From positions 1-15,358 of the forward strand of contig CAJOFI010000003.1 of assembly GCA_905233595.1 (NCBI GenBank): a stretch of 15,358 nucleotides of DNA. Reading direction: 5' to 3'. This DNA comes from an uncultured Oscillospiraceae bacterium (GTDB taxonomy: Bacteria; Bacillota; Clostridia; Oscillospirales; Oscillospiraceae). The position numbers and the translations under genes were made by a program. The notes under the pieces were generated by a model. It saw only the letters and a list, made by a program, of their open reading frames with translations, had not been told where the DNA came from and did not search any database. Below are positions 1 through 7,646 of this stretch, in pieces. Each line of letters starts with the position of its first letter. Within the stretch, counting starts at the first letter, position 1.

Positions 1-1
1 C

Positions 2-1420
2 GGGCAGGCGGACAACATCCGCCGCGCCATGTCGAAGAAGAAGCACAAGGTCATCGACGCCGAGCGCGTGGCCTTCGTGCACGGCGACGCCGCGCGCGGC
101 ATCGAGGGCGCGGTGAAGCGCGGCGTGCCGGAGAGCGTCGCCAACAGCATCTATGACGAGATCCTGGACTTCGCGAGCTACGCCTTCAACAAGGCGCACG
201 CCGTGAGCTACGCCTTCGTCACCTACCGCACGGCCTACATGAAGCGGCACTACCCGCAGGAGTACATGGCGGCGCTGCTGACCTCGATCCTCGATAACTC
301 CGTCAAGGTCTCCGAGTACATCGCCGAGTGCCGTGAGCTGGGCATCCGGCTCCTGCCGCCGGACGTGAACCTCTCGGACGCGAACTTCACCGTGGACGGG
401 GAGAACCTGCGCTTCGGCCTCGTCGCCATCAAGGGCATCGGCTGGGGCGCCATCGAGGAGCTGGTGGCGGAGCGCGCTCAGGGCGGGCGCTTTGAGGGCT
501 TTGAGGACTTCTGCAAGCGCATGTCCGGCAAGGACATAAACCGCCGCGCGGTCGAAAATCTCATCAAGGCCGGCGCCTTCGACTCCATGGGGCACTCCCG
601 GCGCGCGCTGCTGGAGATCGCGGGCTCCGTCATCGACAGCTTTGCCCAGCAGAACCGGGACAACATCTCCGGCCAGCTCGACCTCTTCGGAAGCTTTGAG
701 GAAAGCGCCCCCGCGAGCATCCCCATTCCGGACACGCCGGAGTTTTCCAAGCGCGAGCTCATGGCGATGGAGAAGGAGATCACCGGCCTCTATCTCACCG
801 GCCACCCGATGGACGAGTACCGCGAGGCGGTGCGGCGCATCGGCGCGGTGCCCATCGGCGCGGTCATGAGCGATTTTGCCGCCGAGGACGGGCCGAGGAG
901 CTTCCGCGATAACCAGTTCGTCACCGTTGCGGGCAGCGTCGAGTCCTTCCGCACGCGCACGACGAAGAACAACGCCCTCATGAGCTATATCCAGCTCGAG
1001 GACGACACGGGCAGCATGGAGCTGATCGCCTTTCAGCGCGCGCTGGACACGGGCGCGGCCTACCTGCAGAACAACGCCGCCATCATCGTCAAGGGGCGCA
1101 TCTCCGTGCGCGACGAGAAGGAGCCGCAGCTCATGGTGGACAGCATCCGCCCCATCTCGGACTTGAACCTCATCGGCACCCAGGAGCCGCCGAAGCCTGC
1201 CGTCCGCCAGGGGCAAAAGCTCTGGGTGAAGCTCCCCTCGCGCTACGACCCCGCCATGAAGCGCATCGAGCTGATTTTGACCATGTTCCCCGGCGAGGGG
1301 CAGCTCATCCTCTGGTGCGAGCGCGAGCAAAAGCGCATCGGCGCAAAATGCCTCCTCCACGAGGGCCTGATCCTCGAGCTGCAGGAAATGCTCGGCAAGG
1401 AGAACGTCGTCCTGCGGTAG
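2..1420 (+). CDS. dnaE: DNA polymerase III subunit alpha, C-terminal part (5' truncated by window edge)
   Basis: The replicative polymerase subunit DnaE synthesises DNA in the replisome. Only the last 472 residues are here; the family is about 1,150 aa, so the PHP and palm regions lie outside the window. The frame is open from base 2, where GQADNIRRAMSKKK matches the family's finger-region motif. Next come the FNKAHAVSYAFVTYRTAYMK block, a helix-hairpin-helix near fragment residues 139-158 (AIKGIGWGAIEEL), a textbook beta-clamp binding motif QLDLF at 225-229, an OB fold at about 306-385 (VTVAGSVESFRTR onward) and a C-terminal domain ending ENVVLR. The intact frame and conserved blocks indicate a functional gene. 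It ends 7 bp before a large palindrome and faces a minus-strand gene. The ATG at 29 is internal, not the start. Confidence 0.97.
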   Translation, partial: GQADNIRRAMSKKKHKVIDAERVAFVHGDAARGIEGAVKRGVPESVANSIYDEILDFASYAFNKAHAVSYAFVTYRTAYMKRHYPQEYMAALLTSILDNSVKVSEYIAECRELGIRLLPPDVNLSDANFTVDGENLRFGLVAIKGIGWGAIEELVAERAQGGRFEGFEDFCKRMSGKDINRRAVENLIKAGAFDSMGHSRRALLEIAGSVIDSFAQQNRDNISGQLDLFGSFEESAPASIPIPDTPEFSKRELMAMEKEITGLYLTGHPMDEYREAVRRIGAVPIGAVMSDFAAEDGPRSFRDNQFVTVAGSVESFRTRTTKNNALMSYIQLEDDTGSMELIAFQRALDTGAAYLQNNAAIIVKGRISVRDEKEPQLMVDSIRPISDLNLIGTQEPPKPAVRQGQKLWVKLPSRYDPAMKRIELILTMFPGEGQLILWCEREQKRIGAKCLLHEGLILELQEMLGKENVVLR

Positions 1421-1426
1421 CGTGGT

Positions 1427-1491
1427 ATGTTAAGTGGTCAGTAGCGTAGGGACGAGCATTGCTCGTCCCTACGCTACTGACCACTTAACAT
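1427..1491. repeat. Near-perfect 32-bp palindrome between convergent genes
   Basis: Arms 1427-1458 and 1460-1491 are exact reverse complements around the single base 1459. The centre reads GACGAGCATTGCTCGTC and the outer arms carry AAGTGGTCAGTAGCG and its complement. It lies between the dnaE stop and the PAP2 stop, so a hairpin would form on either strand and could end both transcripts, but there is no U-tract outside the stem. GTAGGG(N)CATTG(N)CCCTAC palindromes are dispersed repeats in Oscillospiraceae as far as I know, so a mobile REP/MITE-like repeat is the better reading. It shares AGTGGTCA, ACTGACCA and TGACTACTG with the repeat at 8440-8490. Confidence 0.85.
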
Positions 1492-1502
1492 TGACTACTG
1501 TC

Positions 1503-2177
1503 TCAATGCTTCCCCTTGTACAAAACATACTTGAGCTGGCGGATGTCGAAGTCGAGGCAGAGGGCGCAGAAGTAGCTGCCGTCGTGCTGCTCGAGCAGGC
1601 GGTAGATGAGCTTCGTGATCGGCCAGGCGATGAAGGCCGAGGCGGTGCCGATGACGGCGGCAACGAGCACGTCGGAGGGGTAGTGCGCCATCAGATAATT
1701 GCGCGAGAAGGCCATCAGCAGCACCCACAGCACCGCAGGCAGCACCCATTTTTTGCCCCGGCTCAGGCAGAGCGACACCATGCCGGCCGCGGCGGCGGTC
1801 ACGTGCCCGGAGGGGAAGGAGAAGCCGTCCTCCGCCGGGGAGCCGAGGAATTCCCAGAAGCCGCGATACAGCTCCTGCGCCTCGAAGGGGCGGGGTCTCG
1901 CGATCAGATCCTTCAAAATGACGTTCGTGATCAGCGCGCCACAGGCGACCGCACCAAACATGCAGACGCCCACCTTGCGCGTCCTGGGAAAGAGCATCAG
2001 CACCAGCGCCGCGAGGAAGAAGACGATCCCGTGCTCCCCGATGAGCGTGACGAGCTTCGTCAGCGGGGTCAGCAGGCCGCCCATCGAGACGGCGAGGCGG
2101 TGCATCAGGCTCAAAATCGCCCGGTCGTAGCCGGCGAAAAAGCTGTTGAGCCAGAGCGCGGCGGCAGTCAGTTCCAT
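1503..2177 (-). CDS. PAP2-family membrane phosphatase
   Basis: A 224-aa integral membrane phosphatase of the PAP2 superfamily, acting on lipid phosphates such as phosphatidic acid or undecaprenyl pyrophosphate. All three signature motifs are present: KX6RP at residues 89-97 (K89, R96, P97), PSGH at 122-125, and SRX5HX3D at 158-169 with the catalytic H165 and D169. Several hydrophobic segments (about 51-63, 71-88, 125-138, 145-157, 168-186) fit the usual six-helix fold. The C-terminus adds a soluble cysteine-containing tail (YFCALCLDF) ending in KGKH. I chose the ATG at 2177 because AAGGAG at 2185-2190 is 7 nt upstream; the in-frame TTG at 2183 is too close to it. The gene lies 16 nt after the CotH-like lipoprotein, so they are probably cotranscribed. 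The exact substrate cannot be told. Confidence 0.92.
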   Translation of the reverse strand: MELTAAALWLNSFFAGYDRAILSLMHRLAVSMGGLLTPLTKLVTLIGEHGIVFFLAALVLMLFPRTRKVGVCMFGAVACGALITNVILKDLIARPRPFEAQELYRGFWEFLGSPAEDGFSFPSGHVTAAAAGMVSLCLSRGKKWVLPAVLWVLLMAFSRNYLMAHYPSDVLVAAVIGTASAFIAWPITKLIYRLLEQHDGSYFCALCLDFDIRQLKYVLYKGKH

Positions 2178-2193
2178 AAGCAATCTCCTTGTG

Positions 2194-4626
2194 TTACCGG
2201 AAAAATTCTCCGAAGTACTGGTTCTTCTCCGCGTCGCTCACGTTGAAGCAGGTGCAGAGACGGTTGATGGTGTAGTTGCGCCAGTTTTTGTCAATGATCC
2301 AGTTGCGCAGGCCGTTGACCTCGTTGTGCCAGCGCTCCATCGTCAGATCCCAGCGCTCGCGGTCGCGGGGCATTTCGGGCTCGAGCAGCGCCTCGTATTC
2401 GTCGATCTTTCTGAGGACGTAGTCGTTGTCAAACACCGTCCGGCAGAGCTCGGCGTAGCGGGTGAAGACCTTGTCGCGGAAGGTCGGGTTGTAGGAGAAG
2501 TTCGCGTACAGGGTCGGCATCTGGTTGCCGGAGTTGTTCTTGCCGTAGACCAGGGTCGTAAAGCTCGCCCAGTCGAAGTAGAACGCCCAGTCCATGTCGT
2601 AGTACACCAGCTCCCACTTGCCGCCGCTCTCCGGCGAGCGGTAGACCTTGAGGTTGCCCTGGGTGTCGGTGTTGGCGCTGTAGCTTTCAAAGAGCAGCCA
2701 GTCGATGAGGCTGTCCATGTTGAAGACCTTGTCCACCTCGTCGTAGCACTCGGCCTCGCGCGTGTTGTGGTGCGCGGTGTAGCTCACGAGATCCATGATG
2801 TCAGTGCCGAGGGCGAAGGGCGCCTTCATGTACTCCACGCTGTCCACGTCCACCCCGGCGTTGGAGGCGTAGTACTGGCGGCTGATGTCCTCCTTGAGGC
2901 AGTAGACGCCCCAGTAGCGCCCGTTGAGGTAGAGGATGCAGTATTTGCTGGCCTGGGTGTAGAGGGAATCCGAGGCCTCGGCGCAGAGATCCTGGAACAG
3001 CTCGTTGCGAAATTCCGAGAAGGTGTAGTCCTGCCCCGCGCGGATGGAGAGGGATTCAAACTCGTCCACGCCGTTGCCGAAGATGTCCACGCCCTCGAGC
3101 ATGCCGCCGTAGCGGCCGGAGAACTTCACGCCCATGCTCTTTTTCGGCAGCTCCCGGCTCGTCCAGCCCTTGATGCCGATGCTGCAATCATGGTTGAAGA
3201 CGGTCTCGCCGTTTTCAAACATCGTGAGGTTCGCGCCCTGCTTGCGCACCTTGTTGCCCTTGTTGTAGATCGTGGTGAAGTAGCCGGGGTCGTCGGTCGT
3301 AAGGCTCAGCACGGGCAGAACGTGGTTCTCGTTCACGATGAAGCTGAAGCTCGCCGGGCGGCTCGTAAGGCAGCCATCCTCCCGCGCGATCGCGCGGATC
3401 ACCGTCGTCTGCGTGACGGAGAGCGGCTCGGTGTAGAGCGGGGAGGCGAGGGTCGGCAGACTCCCGTCGAGCGTGTAGTGGATCTCCCCCGGGGAGGAGA
3501 GCGCCACGCTCAGCCCCTCGCAGTTGTCGTACACGCCCTCCGCCGTGAGGCTCGTCGGGCGCGCGCTGATGCGGCGGCTGCCGTTTGCGTTCGCGCTGTG
3601 GGGCGTGGGCGTCTCAAAGTAGAAGAAGCCCGCCTGCCCGTCCATGCGCCCCATACTGCCCTCCACGGGAATGTCGTGCAGGGCGATATAGTCGCAGAGC
3701 GCGCCCGCGCCGTCGAAGAGGTAGAGCTGCTCCGAGGCGGCGTCGAGCGAGAAGCCCGTGTTGCGCGCCGAGGCGTCCTTCTCCCCGTCGCAGCGCAGCA
3801 GCAGCTCCTCCCCCGGGGCGAGCGTCACGTCCGGCAGGGGATAACGCTGCGGGTCGCTGAATTTGTCCGTCAGCGTGTAGCCCGGCAGGTACAGGCTCTC
3901 CCCGGAGACGTTCTTGAGCGTCACGAAGTCGAACATCTCCTCGTTTTCAATGGGGGTCGCCTTGTTGGAGACCATGACCTCCTCGATGCGCAGGAGGCTC
4001 GGCTCCTCGCGGTAGGCGCAGAGGCTCTCATAGCTCTCCGCCGTGTTGGGAAAGCCCGGCGTCGGGTAGGAGCAGAGCGTGAAGCCCTCCTCCGTGCGGA
4101 TCTGGGAGAGATCCGCCGCCTCGACGCAGACCGCCGCGTCCTGCACTTCGCCGTTGGGATCGACCAGCACCAGCGTCTCCCCGTCGGAGACGGAGAAGAG
4201 CGGCTCCCCCAGCGGAATGAGCATGATGGCGCCCGCAGGCAGTTCCTGCGCGGAGAAGGCGCGACGCCCGCCCACCTCCTTGTCGGACAGCGTCCAGCCC
4301 TCGAGCGGCACCGGCGCGTCGGAGACGTTCTCGATCTCCACCCAGTCGGGAAAGGCGCCGTTTAAGAGCACGGCGGCCTTGTTCTTCGCCATCAGCTCGG
4401 AGATGCGCAGAAGCCCGTCGTAATTGACGCTCGGCGTCGGCTCGGGTGTCGGTTCGGACGCGGCTTCCGGCTCGCCGGGCAGGGCGCCCACAGACGCAAA
4501 AGGCGCCGAGGGCTCGCCCGGCGCCCCGTCAGGGATCGCGGAGCGGGGCGTACAGCCGAAGAGCAGCACCATCAGCGTAAACAGGCTCGCAAGGAGCGCA
4601 AGTAAAATTTTCTTTATCTTTCTCAT
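2194..4626 (-). CDS. CotH-like surface lipoprotein with lamin-tail and chitobiase-type domains
   Basis: An 810-aa exported lipoprotein. The N-terminus MRKIKKILLALLASLF is a signal peptide ending in the lipobox LLFGC (Cys25), followed by a Pro/Glu-rich linker (about 27-68). Then come two lamin-tail-like beta domains (about 70-190 and 209-345, each with an E(I/L)xN or LKNVS core and PGYTLTD/GWTLSD), a chitobiase/hexosaminidase C-terminal-type beta domain (about 355-430, IHYTLDGSLPT), and a CotH kinase-like domain (about 440-760) with YLNGRYWGVYCLKEDI and the acidic YYDMDWAF motif at 675-682. CotH of Bacillus is an atypical protein kinase that phosphorylates spore coat proteins. In this architecture, common in gut Clostridia, the target is unknown, and a role at the cell surface or on polysaccharide is inference. 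It is the first gene of a pair with the PAP2 phosphatase. No Shine-Dalgarno precedes it; see its promoter. Confidence 0.9.
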   Translation of the reverse strand: MRKIKKILLALLASLFTLMVLLFGCTPRSAIPDGAPGEPSAPFASVGALPGEPEAASEPTPEPTPSVNYDGLLRISELMAKNKAAVLLNGAFPDWVEIENVSDAPVPLEGWTLSDKEVGGRRAFSAQELPAGAIMLIPLGEPLFSVSDGETLVLVDPNGEVQDAAVCVEAADLSQIRTEEGFTLCSYPTPGFPNTAESYESLCAYREEPSLLRIEEVMVSNKATPIENEEMFDFVTLKNVSGESLYLPGYTLTDKFSDPQRYPLPDVTLAPGEELLLRCDGEKDASARNTGFSLDAASEQLYLFDGAGALCDYIALHDIPVEGSMGRMDGQAGFFYFETPTPHSANANGSRRISARPTSLTAEGVYDNCEGLSVALSSPGEIHYTLDGSLPTLASPLYTEPLSVTQTTVIRAIAREDGCLTSRPASFSFIVNENHVLPVLSLTTDDPGYFTTIYNKGNKVRKQGANLTMFENGETVFNHDCSIGIKGWTSRELPKKSMGVKFSGRYGGMLEGVDIFGNGVDEFESLSIRAGQDYTFSEFRNELFQDLCAEASDSLYTQASKYCILYLNGRYWGVYCLKEDISRQYYASNAGVDVDSVEYMKAPFALGTDIMDLVSYTAHHNTREAECYDEVDKVFNMDSLIDWLLFESYSANTDTQGNLKVYRSPESGGKWELVYYDMDWAFYFDWASFTTLVYGKNNSGNQMPTLYANFSYNPTFRDKVFTRYAELCRTVFDNDYVLRKIDEYEALLEPEMPRDRERWDLTMERWHNEVNGLRNWIIDKNWRNYTINRLCTCFNVSDAEKNQYFGEFFR

Positions 4627-4632
4627 AGCTGC

Positions 4633-4661
4633 ATTCTATCACAGCCCACCGCCATTTACAA
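4633..4661 (-). promoter_or_regulatory. Sigma-A-type promoter for the CotH lipoprotein, predicted leaderless
   Basis: On the minus strand TTGTAA (4661-4656) is followed after exactly 17 nt by TAGAAT (4638-4633). Transcription starting 7 nt downstream would begin at 4626, the A of the CotH ATG. The six bases between the -10 box and the ATG hold no ribosome binding site. The boxes match 4/6 and 5/6 of consensus. Confidence 0.55.
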
Positions 4662-4715
4662 CCGGAAATCCACGGATTTTTGGGAAAGATTCGCGGCTTT
4701 TTTCCGCAAAAGCCC

Positions 4716-4743
4716 TTGACAAGCGCGGAATTCACGGTATAAT
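4716..4743 (+). promoter_or_regulatory. Sigma-A promoter of the rpsF-ssb-rpsR operon
   Basis: A perfect TTGACA (4716-4721) and a perfect TATAAT (4738-4743) are 16 nt apart, giving a strong housekeeping promoter about 100 nt before rpsF. It is back to back with the CotH promoter. Confidence 0.92.
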
Positions 4744-4779
4744 AGTGTGGCCTGTCCGAATGGGCGGGTTTATTTCCTT

Positions 4780-4819
4780 GCTCCCACGGGCGCGTTGCCG
4801 CTCAATTCCGTGTGGGGGC
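4780..4819 (+). promoter_or_regulatory. Leader hairpin of rpsF, candidate S6:S18-binding autoregulatory RNA
   Basis: In the 5' leader GCTCCCAC (4780-4787) can pair with GTGGGGGC (4812-4819, one G-U pair), enclosing a loop with CCG triplets at 4798-4800 and 4808-4810. An alternative pairing CACGG/CCGTG competes. Many bacterial rpsF leaders carry an RNA motif with an exposed CCG bound by the S6:S18 complex; this operon encodes both proteins. The hairpin and position are seen; membership of that motif is inferred without a covariance search. Confidence 0.5.
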
Positions 4820-4843
4820 CAGAGACCAAAAGGAGGTGCAACC

Positions 4844-5140
4844 ATGGCAAAAGCAAGCGAAAAGTACGAAGTGATGTACATCATCAGCCCCAAGCTCTCC
4901 GAGGAGGAGACTGCGGCGGTCGTTGAGAAGTTCAAGGCGCTTGTTGAGGCGAACGGTACTCTGGAAGAGTTGGAGGAGATGGGCAAGCGCAAGCTCGCTT
5001 ACGAGATCAACTATATTTCCGAGGGCTACTACGTGCTGATGAAGTTCACCAGCGGCCCCGACTTCCCCGCTGAGCTCGACCGTATTCTCGGCATTACCGA
5101 CGGCATTATGCGTCGCCTGATCACCCTGCGCGCAGAGTAA
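4844..5140 (+). CDS. rpsF: 30S ribosomal protein bS6
   Basis: A 98-aa protein of normal length for bS6, which binds the small-subunit platform with bS18. Typical features are the start KYEVMYIISPKL, the GKRKLAYEIN core (residues about 46-55) and the end GIMRRLITLRAE. The ATG at 4844 follows AAAAGGAGGTG with ideal spacing; the frame stays open far upstream, but those codons do not match the family. It is the first gene of rpsF-ssb-rpsR, the standard Firmicutes order, and ssb follows after 11 nt. Confidence 0.97.
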   Translation: MAKASEKYEVMYIISPKLSEEETAAVVEKFKALVEANGTLEELEEMGKRKLAYEINYISEGYYVLMKFTSGPDFPAELDRILGITDGIMRRLITLRAE

Positions 5141-5151
5141 AGGAGACCGCT

Positions 5152-5676
5152 ATGCTCAACCACATTGTTATCATGGGTCGTCTGACCCGTGACCCTGAGC
5201 TGCGCACTACCCAGTCCGGCGTGAGCGTCGCTTCCTTCGCGGTGGCTGTTGACCGCGATTACGTCGGCCGCGACAGCGGCGAACGGCAGACCGATTTTGT
5301 CGATTGCGTCGCCTGGCGCCAGACCGGTGAGTTCGTGTCCAAGTACTTCCACAAGGGCAGCATGATCGTTGTCTCCGGCCGTCTGCAGAGCCGCAAATGG
5401 CAGGACCGCGACGGCAACAACCGCACGAGCTGGGAAGTGAACGCGGACAACGTCTATTTCGGCGAGAGCCGCGCGAGCGCCAACAACGGCGGCGGCAACT
5501 ACTCCCGCGACGCGGGCGGCTACGCGCAGAACAACGGCTACGCACAGAACAACTACTCCAACAGCTACTCCAACTCCGGCAATTACGGCTCCTACGACGG
5601 CGGCCACCAGCAGAGCGCGCCCGCTCCCTCTGCTTTTGCCGAGCTGGATGACGGCGACGGAGAGCTCCCGTTTTAA
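5152..5676 (+). CDS. ssb: Single-stranded DNA-binding protein
   Basis: A 174-aa SSB that coats single-stranded DNA in replication and repair. The OB fold occupies residues 1-106 (LNHIVIMGRLTRDPELR, FVDCVAWRQTGEFVSKYFHKG, SGRLQSRKWQDRDG). A flexible linker of about 110-160 is rich in Asn, Gly, Tyr and Ser with YAQNN/YSNSYSNS micro-repeats. The acidic tip DDGDGELPF ends in the conserved LPF that recruits partner proteins. AAAGGAGA just overlapping the rpsF stop is its ribosome binding site. Its place between the genes for S6 and S18 is conserved in Firmicutes. Confidence 0.97.
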   Translation: MLNHIVIMGRLTRDPELRTTQSGVSVASFAVAVDRDYVGRDSGERQTDFVDCVAWRQTGEFVSKYFHKGSMIVVSGRLQSRKWQDRDGNNRTSWEVNADNVYFGESRASANNGGGNYSRDAGGYAQNNGYAQNNYSNSYSNSGNYGSYDGGHQQSAPAPSAFAELDDGDGELPF

Positions 5677-5701
5677 TAACTGAGAATAGGAGGATACAGC
5701 T

Positions 5702-5941
5702 TTGGCTTTCGATAAGAACAATCCCAAGAACCGCAAGCGCAGAAAGGTTTGCCAGTTCTGCGTGGACAAGGCCACTTATATCGATTACAAGGACACCGCG
5801 AAGCTTCGCCGCTTCCTGTCCGAGCGCGGCAAGATCCTGCCCCGCCGCACCACCGGCACCTGCGCCATGCATCAGCGTGAGCTGACCGAGGCGATCAAGC
5901 GCTCCCGCCAGGTAGCGCTCCTGCCCTACGTGCTCGACTAA
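5702..5941 (+). CDS. rpsR: 30S ribosomal protein bS18, zinc-ligand form
   Basis: A 79-aa bS18, which pairs with bS6 on the 30S platform. The family core [20 protein letters not shown] is followed by LPRRTTGT. C17-X2-C20 and C54-X2-H57 give a full set of potential zinc ligands, so this is the zinc-binding form rather than the Cys-free paralogue. The start is TTG at 5702, preceded by AGGAGG at 5688-5693 with 8 nt spacing; no ATG is available near the conserved N-terminus. It is the last gene before a hairpin terminator. Confidence 0.96.
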   Translation: MAFDKNNPKNRKRRKVCQFCVDKATYIDYKDTAKLRRFLSERGKILPRRTTGTCAMHQRELTEAIKRSRQVALLPYVLD

Positions 5942-5959
5942 TCGTTATACGAATCAACC

Positions 5960-5995
5960 GGGGATGTGAAAAACGGAGTTTTTCACATCCCCTTT
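5960..5995 (+). terminator. Hairpin terminator after rpsR
   Basis: GGGGATGTGAAAAAC (5960-5974) pairs perfectly with 5978-5992 around the loop GGA. The sequence after the stem is CTTTATC, only a weak U-tract, but the upper stem is A/T rich. The core is shared with the hairpin at 11965-12015. Confidence 0.75.
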
Positions 5996-6053
5996 ATCCG
6001 CCCTGCCGATCGTTCGTCGGCGCAATACCGGCGAAAAATTCCGTAAAAAACAG

Positions 6054-6082
6054 TTGACCTCCCGCCCGGCTTATGGTATAGT
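6054..6082 (+). promoter_or_regulatory. Sigma-A promoter of the rpmG-secE-nusG-rplK-rplA operon
   Basis: TTGACC (6054-6059) and TATAGT (6077-6082) are 17 nt apart. The leader to rpmG is about 115 nt long and holds small GC-rich inverted segments (TCGTG/CACGA around 6115-6132 and CCCGC/GCGGG around 6164-6178); I recognise no known riboswitch in it. Confidence 0.88.
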
Positions 6083-6203
6083 ATGTTTTACCTGTCGGAC
6101 GAGAGGTGCTTTTTTCGTGCGCTTTTTCACGACGCGCGGATCGTTCCATACAGGGAGGCAATGCCCGCCTTTTGCGGGTAAATAAAATAGGAGGTGCCGA
6201 AAT

Positions 6204-6365
6204 ATGGCTGCAGGCGCAAGAGTAAAGATTACTCTCAGATGCGATGAATGCAAGCAGAGAAACTACAACACGGTCAAGAACAAGAAGAATACCTCTGACC
6301 GTTTGGAGCGGAGCAAGTACTGCCCCTTCTGCAGAAAGCACACCAAGCATGTTGAGACCAAGTAA
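6204..6365 (+). CDS. rpmG: 50S ribosomal protein bL33
   Basis: A 53-aa bL33, easily missed because it is short. It reads [20 protein letters not shown] and then [20 protein letters not shown], with two zinc-knuckle pairs, C13-X2-C16 and C40-X2-C43, so it is the zinc-dependent form. It ends [17 protein letters not shown] at 6189-6196 lies 7 nt before the ATG. It heads the operon with secE, the common arrangement in Firmicutes. Confidence 0.96.
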   Translation: MAAGARVKITLRCDECKQRNYNTVKNKKNTSDRLERSKYCPFCRKHTKHVETK

Positions 6366-6386
6366 GATCGGAAAGGATGCGTGAAA

Positions 6387-6659
6387 ATGGCTGAAGAAAA
6401 GAAAAGCAACGCTGCTCCGACCAAGGCCGTCACCGCCGTGAAGAAGGACGACACCAAGCTCACTTTCTTCCAGAAGGTCAGCAAGTGGTTCCGCGAAATG
6501 AAGAGCGAGCTGAAGAAGGTCATTTGGCCGACCCGCAAGCAGCTCACCCAGAATTCGCTGATCGCCGTCGGTGTGATGCTGGTCTCCTCCGTGGTGCTCT
6601 GGGGCTTCGATGAACTGGCGCAGATGCTGGTTCGCGTCCTCTTTACGCTGGCGGGTTAA
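6387..6659 (+). CDS. secE: Preprotein translocase subunit SecE
   Basis: A 90-aa SecE, the small clamp subunit of the SecYEG channel in the cytoplasmic membrane. The N-terminal 25 residues are polar and Lys/Ala rich. The conserved amphipathic helix FFQKVSKWFREMKSELKKV leads to the IWPTRKQLTQ motif (46-55) and one membrane helix (about 57-77), with a hydrophobic C-terminus. I prefer the ATG at 6387, 9 nt after AAAGGA (6372-6377); a GTG two codons upstream is only 3 nt from it. Confidence 0.94.
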   Translation: MAEEKKSNAAPTKAVTAVKKDDTKLTFFQKVSKWFREMKSELKKVIWPTRKQLTQNSLIAVGVMLVSSVVLWGFDELAQMLVRVLFTLAG

Positions 6660-6662
6660 GCG

Positions 6663-7190
6663 ATGGCGGAAGAGGCAAGATGGTACGTAGTCCATACGTA
6701 CTCCGGGTATGAAAACGCAGTCGCCGCGGCAGTGATGAAGGCCGCGGAAAACCGCCGCATGACGGATCTGATCCGCGAGGTCAACATCCCGCTGGAGACC
6801 GTCACCGAGATCACCGAGTCCGGTGAGCAGAAAACGGTGGAGCGCAAGGTGTTCCCCGGCTACGTGCTGGTGAAGATGATCCTCACCGACGATAGCTGGC
6901 ACCTGATCCACAACGTGCGCGGCGCGACGGGCTTCGTCGGCTCTGACGGCAAGGCCGTCCCTCTGACGGAGCAGGAAATTTACGATCTGGGCGTGGAACG
7001 CAAGGAGATCGTCGTGGGCTATGCTGTCGGCGACAGCGTGAAGGTCAACGACGGGCCGCTCACCGGCTTTATCGGCGTGGTGGAAGAGCTGGAACCCGAG
7101 AAGGATCGGGTCCGTGTGGTGGTCTCCATGTTCGGGCGCGAGACTCCGGTGGATCTGGAGCTCGACCAGGTCGAAGTCATCAAAGACTAA
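6663..7190 (+). CDS. nusG: Transcription termination/antitermination factor NusG
   Basis: A 175-aa NusG that binds RNA polymerase and controls pausing and termination. The N-terminal NGN domain (about 5-110) has WYVVHTYSGYENAV and VFPGYVLVKM, and the KOW domain (about 121-172) begins VGDSVKVNDGPLTGFIGVV. The length is normal. It starts 3 nt after the secE stop with no clear Shine-Dalgarno of its own, so it is probably translated by coupling to secE. Confidence 0.97.
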   Translation: MAEEARWYVVHTYSGYENAVAAAVMKAAENRRMTDLIREVNIPLETVTEITESGEQKTVERKVFPGYVLVKMILTDDSWHLIHNVRGATGFVGSDGKAVPLTEQEIYDLGVERKEIVVGYAVGDSVKVNDGPLTGFIGVVEELEPEKDRVRVVVSMFGRETPVDLELDQVEVIKD

Positions 7191-7211
7191 TTCTAAGAAA
7201 GAGGTGCTCTT

Positions 7212-7637
7212 ATGGCACAGAAAGTAGTTGGATACGTAAGATTCCAGGTTCCTGCCGGCAAGGCCACGCCGGCGCCCCCCGTCGGCCCGGCTCTGGGTCA
7301 GTACGGCGTGAACATCGGCCAGTTCACCAAGGACTTCAACGAGCGCACCAAGGGCGACATGGGTCTGATGATCCCCGTCGTCATCACCGTGTACTCCGAC
7401 CGCAGCTTCACCTTCATCACCAAGACTCCTCCTGCCGCCCTTCTCATCAAGAAGGCCTGCGGCATTGATACCGCTTCCGGTGTTCCCCAGCGCGACAAGG
7501 TCGCCACGATCAGCAAGGAAGATGTCCGCAAGATCGCCGAGCAGAAGATGCCCGACCTCAACTGCACCGACATTGAGTCCGCCATGAGCATGATCGCCGG
7601 CACCTGCCGCTCCATGGGCGTCGTCGTCGGCGACTAA
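7212..7637 (+). CDS. rplK: 50S ribosomal protein uL11
   Basis: A 141-aa uL11, which forms the GTPase-associated stalk base with 23S rRNA. The N-terminal domain carries the conserved [14 protein letters not shown] (about 22-35) and the C-terminal rRNA-binding domain contains [11 protein letters not shown]. It ends in [12 protein letters not shown]. The ATG follows AAGAGGTG at a good distance. It lies between nusG and rplA as usual. Confidence 0.97.
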   Translation: MAQKVVGYVRFQVPAGKATPAPPVGPALGQYGVNIGQFTKDFNERTKGDMGLMIPVVITVYSDRSFTFITKTPPAALLIKKACGIDTASGVPQRDKVATISKEDVRKIAEQKMPDLNCTDIESAMSMIAGTCRSMGVVVGD

Positions 7638-7646
7638 GGGAGCAGA

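Noticed and set aside
2146..4365. 739-codon open frame on plus, antisense to the CotH lipoprotein
   Set aside because: Val/Ala/Arg/His-rich with no domain; it mirrors the GC-rich codon pattern of the real gene, which has a signal peptide and recognisable domains.
6090..6203. A riboswitch or L10-type leader before rpmG
   Set aside because: Only short inverted segments are visible and no known motif could be matched.
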